DNA from: Leucobacter sp. | GTDB lineage: Bacteria > Actinomycetota > Actinomycetes > Actinomycetales > Microbacteriaceae | DNA length: 5,816 nucleotides | NCBI GenBank assembly: GCA_017990305.1 | Contig: JAGNOB010000138.1 | Span: forward strand, 1-5,816 | Direction of reading: 5' to 3' | Shown: positions 5,662 to 5,816 of the stretch, one piece after another | How positions within the stretch are numbered: position 1 is the stretch's first letter | How the letters are laid out: each line of letters opens with the position of its first letter | Notes under the pieces: generated by a model | Databases searched by the model: none | The model's input: only the letters and a program-made list of their open reading frames with translations | What the model was told of the DNA's origin: nothing | Translations under genes and position numbers: made by a program

Positions 5662-5666
5662 CCGTC

Positions 5667-5683
5667 TGCCGCTGACGGCGGCA
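5667..5683. repeat. small inverted repeat between the upstream gene and holB
   Basis: TGCCGC (5667-5672) and GCGGCA (5678-5683) pair as a 6-bp stem with a 5-nt loop, overlapping the alternative CCGTC/GACGG repeat at 5662-5678. No T-tract follows on either strand. It may be a weak end-of-gene structure for the upstream gene, a regulator site in the holB promoter spacer, or chance in GC-rich DNA. Confidence 0.3.
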
Positions 5684-5730
5684 CTGGCAATCCAAGACCG
5701 GGCACACAGGACGCGATCAGGAGCGTGCAA

Positions 5731-5816
5731 TTACCCCCGCCGATCCACGTATGCCGCCTCACCCGGGGTCACCGTCGCAGCCCCCGCGCTGAGCTCGGCC
5801 GCGAGCGCAGCTAGCG
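5731..5816 (-). CDS. 3' end of the upstream gene, possibly thymidylate kinase
   Basis: One minus-strand frame runs from the window edge through 27 codons, ending VTPGEAAYVDRRG and TAA at 5733-5731. The composition (Ala-rich helix, then a polar tail) fits real coding sequence on the same strand as holB. In actinobacteria the gene directly before holB is commonly tmk, which makes dTDP from dTMP, so tmk is the first guess. The tail carries no family motif, so the identity is inference from gene order only. The 81-nt gap to holB is longer than the tight tmk-holB junction I would expect, and fits a separate holB promoter. Confidence 0.5.
   Translation of the reverse strand, partial: LAALAAELSAGAATVTPGEAAYVDRRG

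Overview
The window looks like a piece of ordinary chromosome from a high-GC Gram-positive actinobacterium, most likely Microbacteriaceae (Leucobacter-like). This rests on the GC-rich third positions, the style of the ribosomal proteins L11 and L1, the actinobacterial form of the DNA polymerase III delta' subunit, TAnnnT-type -10 elements and a tRNA gene without an encoded CCA. The genus is a guess. Every gene I can support lies on the minus strand, so the window is read from high to low coordinates.

Layout in transcription order. (1) 5731-5816 is the last 27 codons of an upstream gene; by gene order it is probably thymidylate kinase (tmk), but the visible tail is not diagnostic. (2) 4453-5649 is holB, the clamp-loader delta' subunit, with a likely leaderless promoter directly in front of its ATG. 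(3) 2849-4456 is a membrane-anchored alpha/beta-hydrolase (peptidase family S33, tripeptidyl-aminopeptidase type). Its GTG start overlaps the holB stop by 4 nt. (4) 2700-2771 is tRNA-Thr(CGT), with its own possible promoter and followed by a strong intrinsic terminator at 2643-2676. (5) 2019-2447 is rplK (L11) and 1319-2008 is rplA (L1). They form a two-gene operon with its own leader, which contains stem-loops, and its own terminator hairpin at 1252-1287. (6) 1-1074 is the N-terminal 358 residues of a Hanks-type Ser/Thr protein kinase; the gene runs off the low-coordinate end of the window.

How the genes work together: holB serves replication (sliding-clamp loading). The hydrolase is probably an extracytoplasmic exopeptidase sharing the holB transcript. 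tRNA-Thr, L11 and L1 serve translation, and the L11/L1 leader has the shape expected of r-protein autoregulation. The kinase is a separate signalling unit.

No stretch over 300 bases lacks a gene or RNA. Spacers 1075-1318 and 2448-2699 hold leaders, candidate promoters and terminators. I see no mobile element, CRISPR array, attachment site or obvious new multi-gene system. The points worth a second look are sequence-level: a delta' subunit that has lost its zinc-binding cysteines, a candidate leaderless holB mRNA, an rplK-rplA operon separated from secE-nusG, a strand-specific hairpin beside the rplK ribosome binding site, and a kinase with altered conserved motifs.
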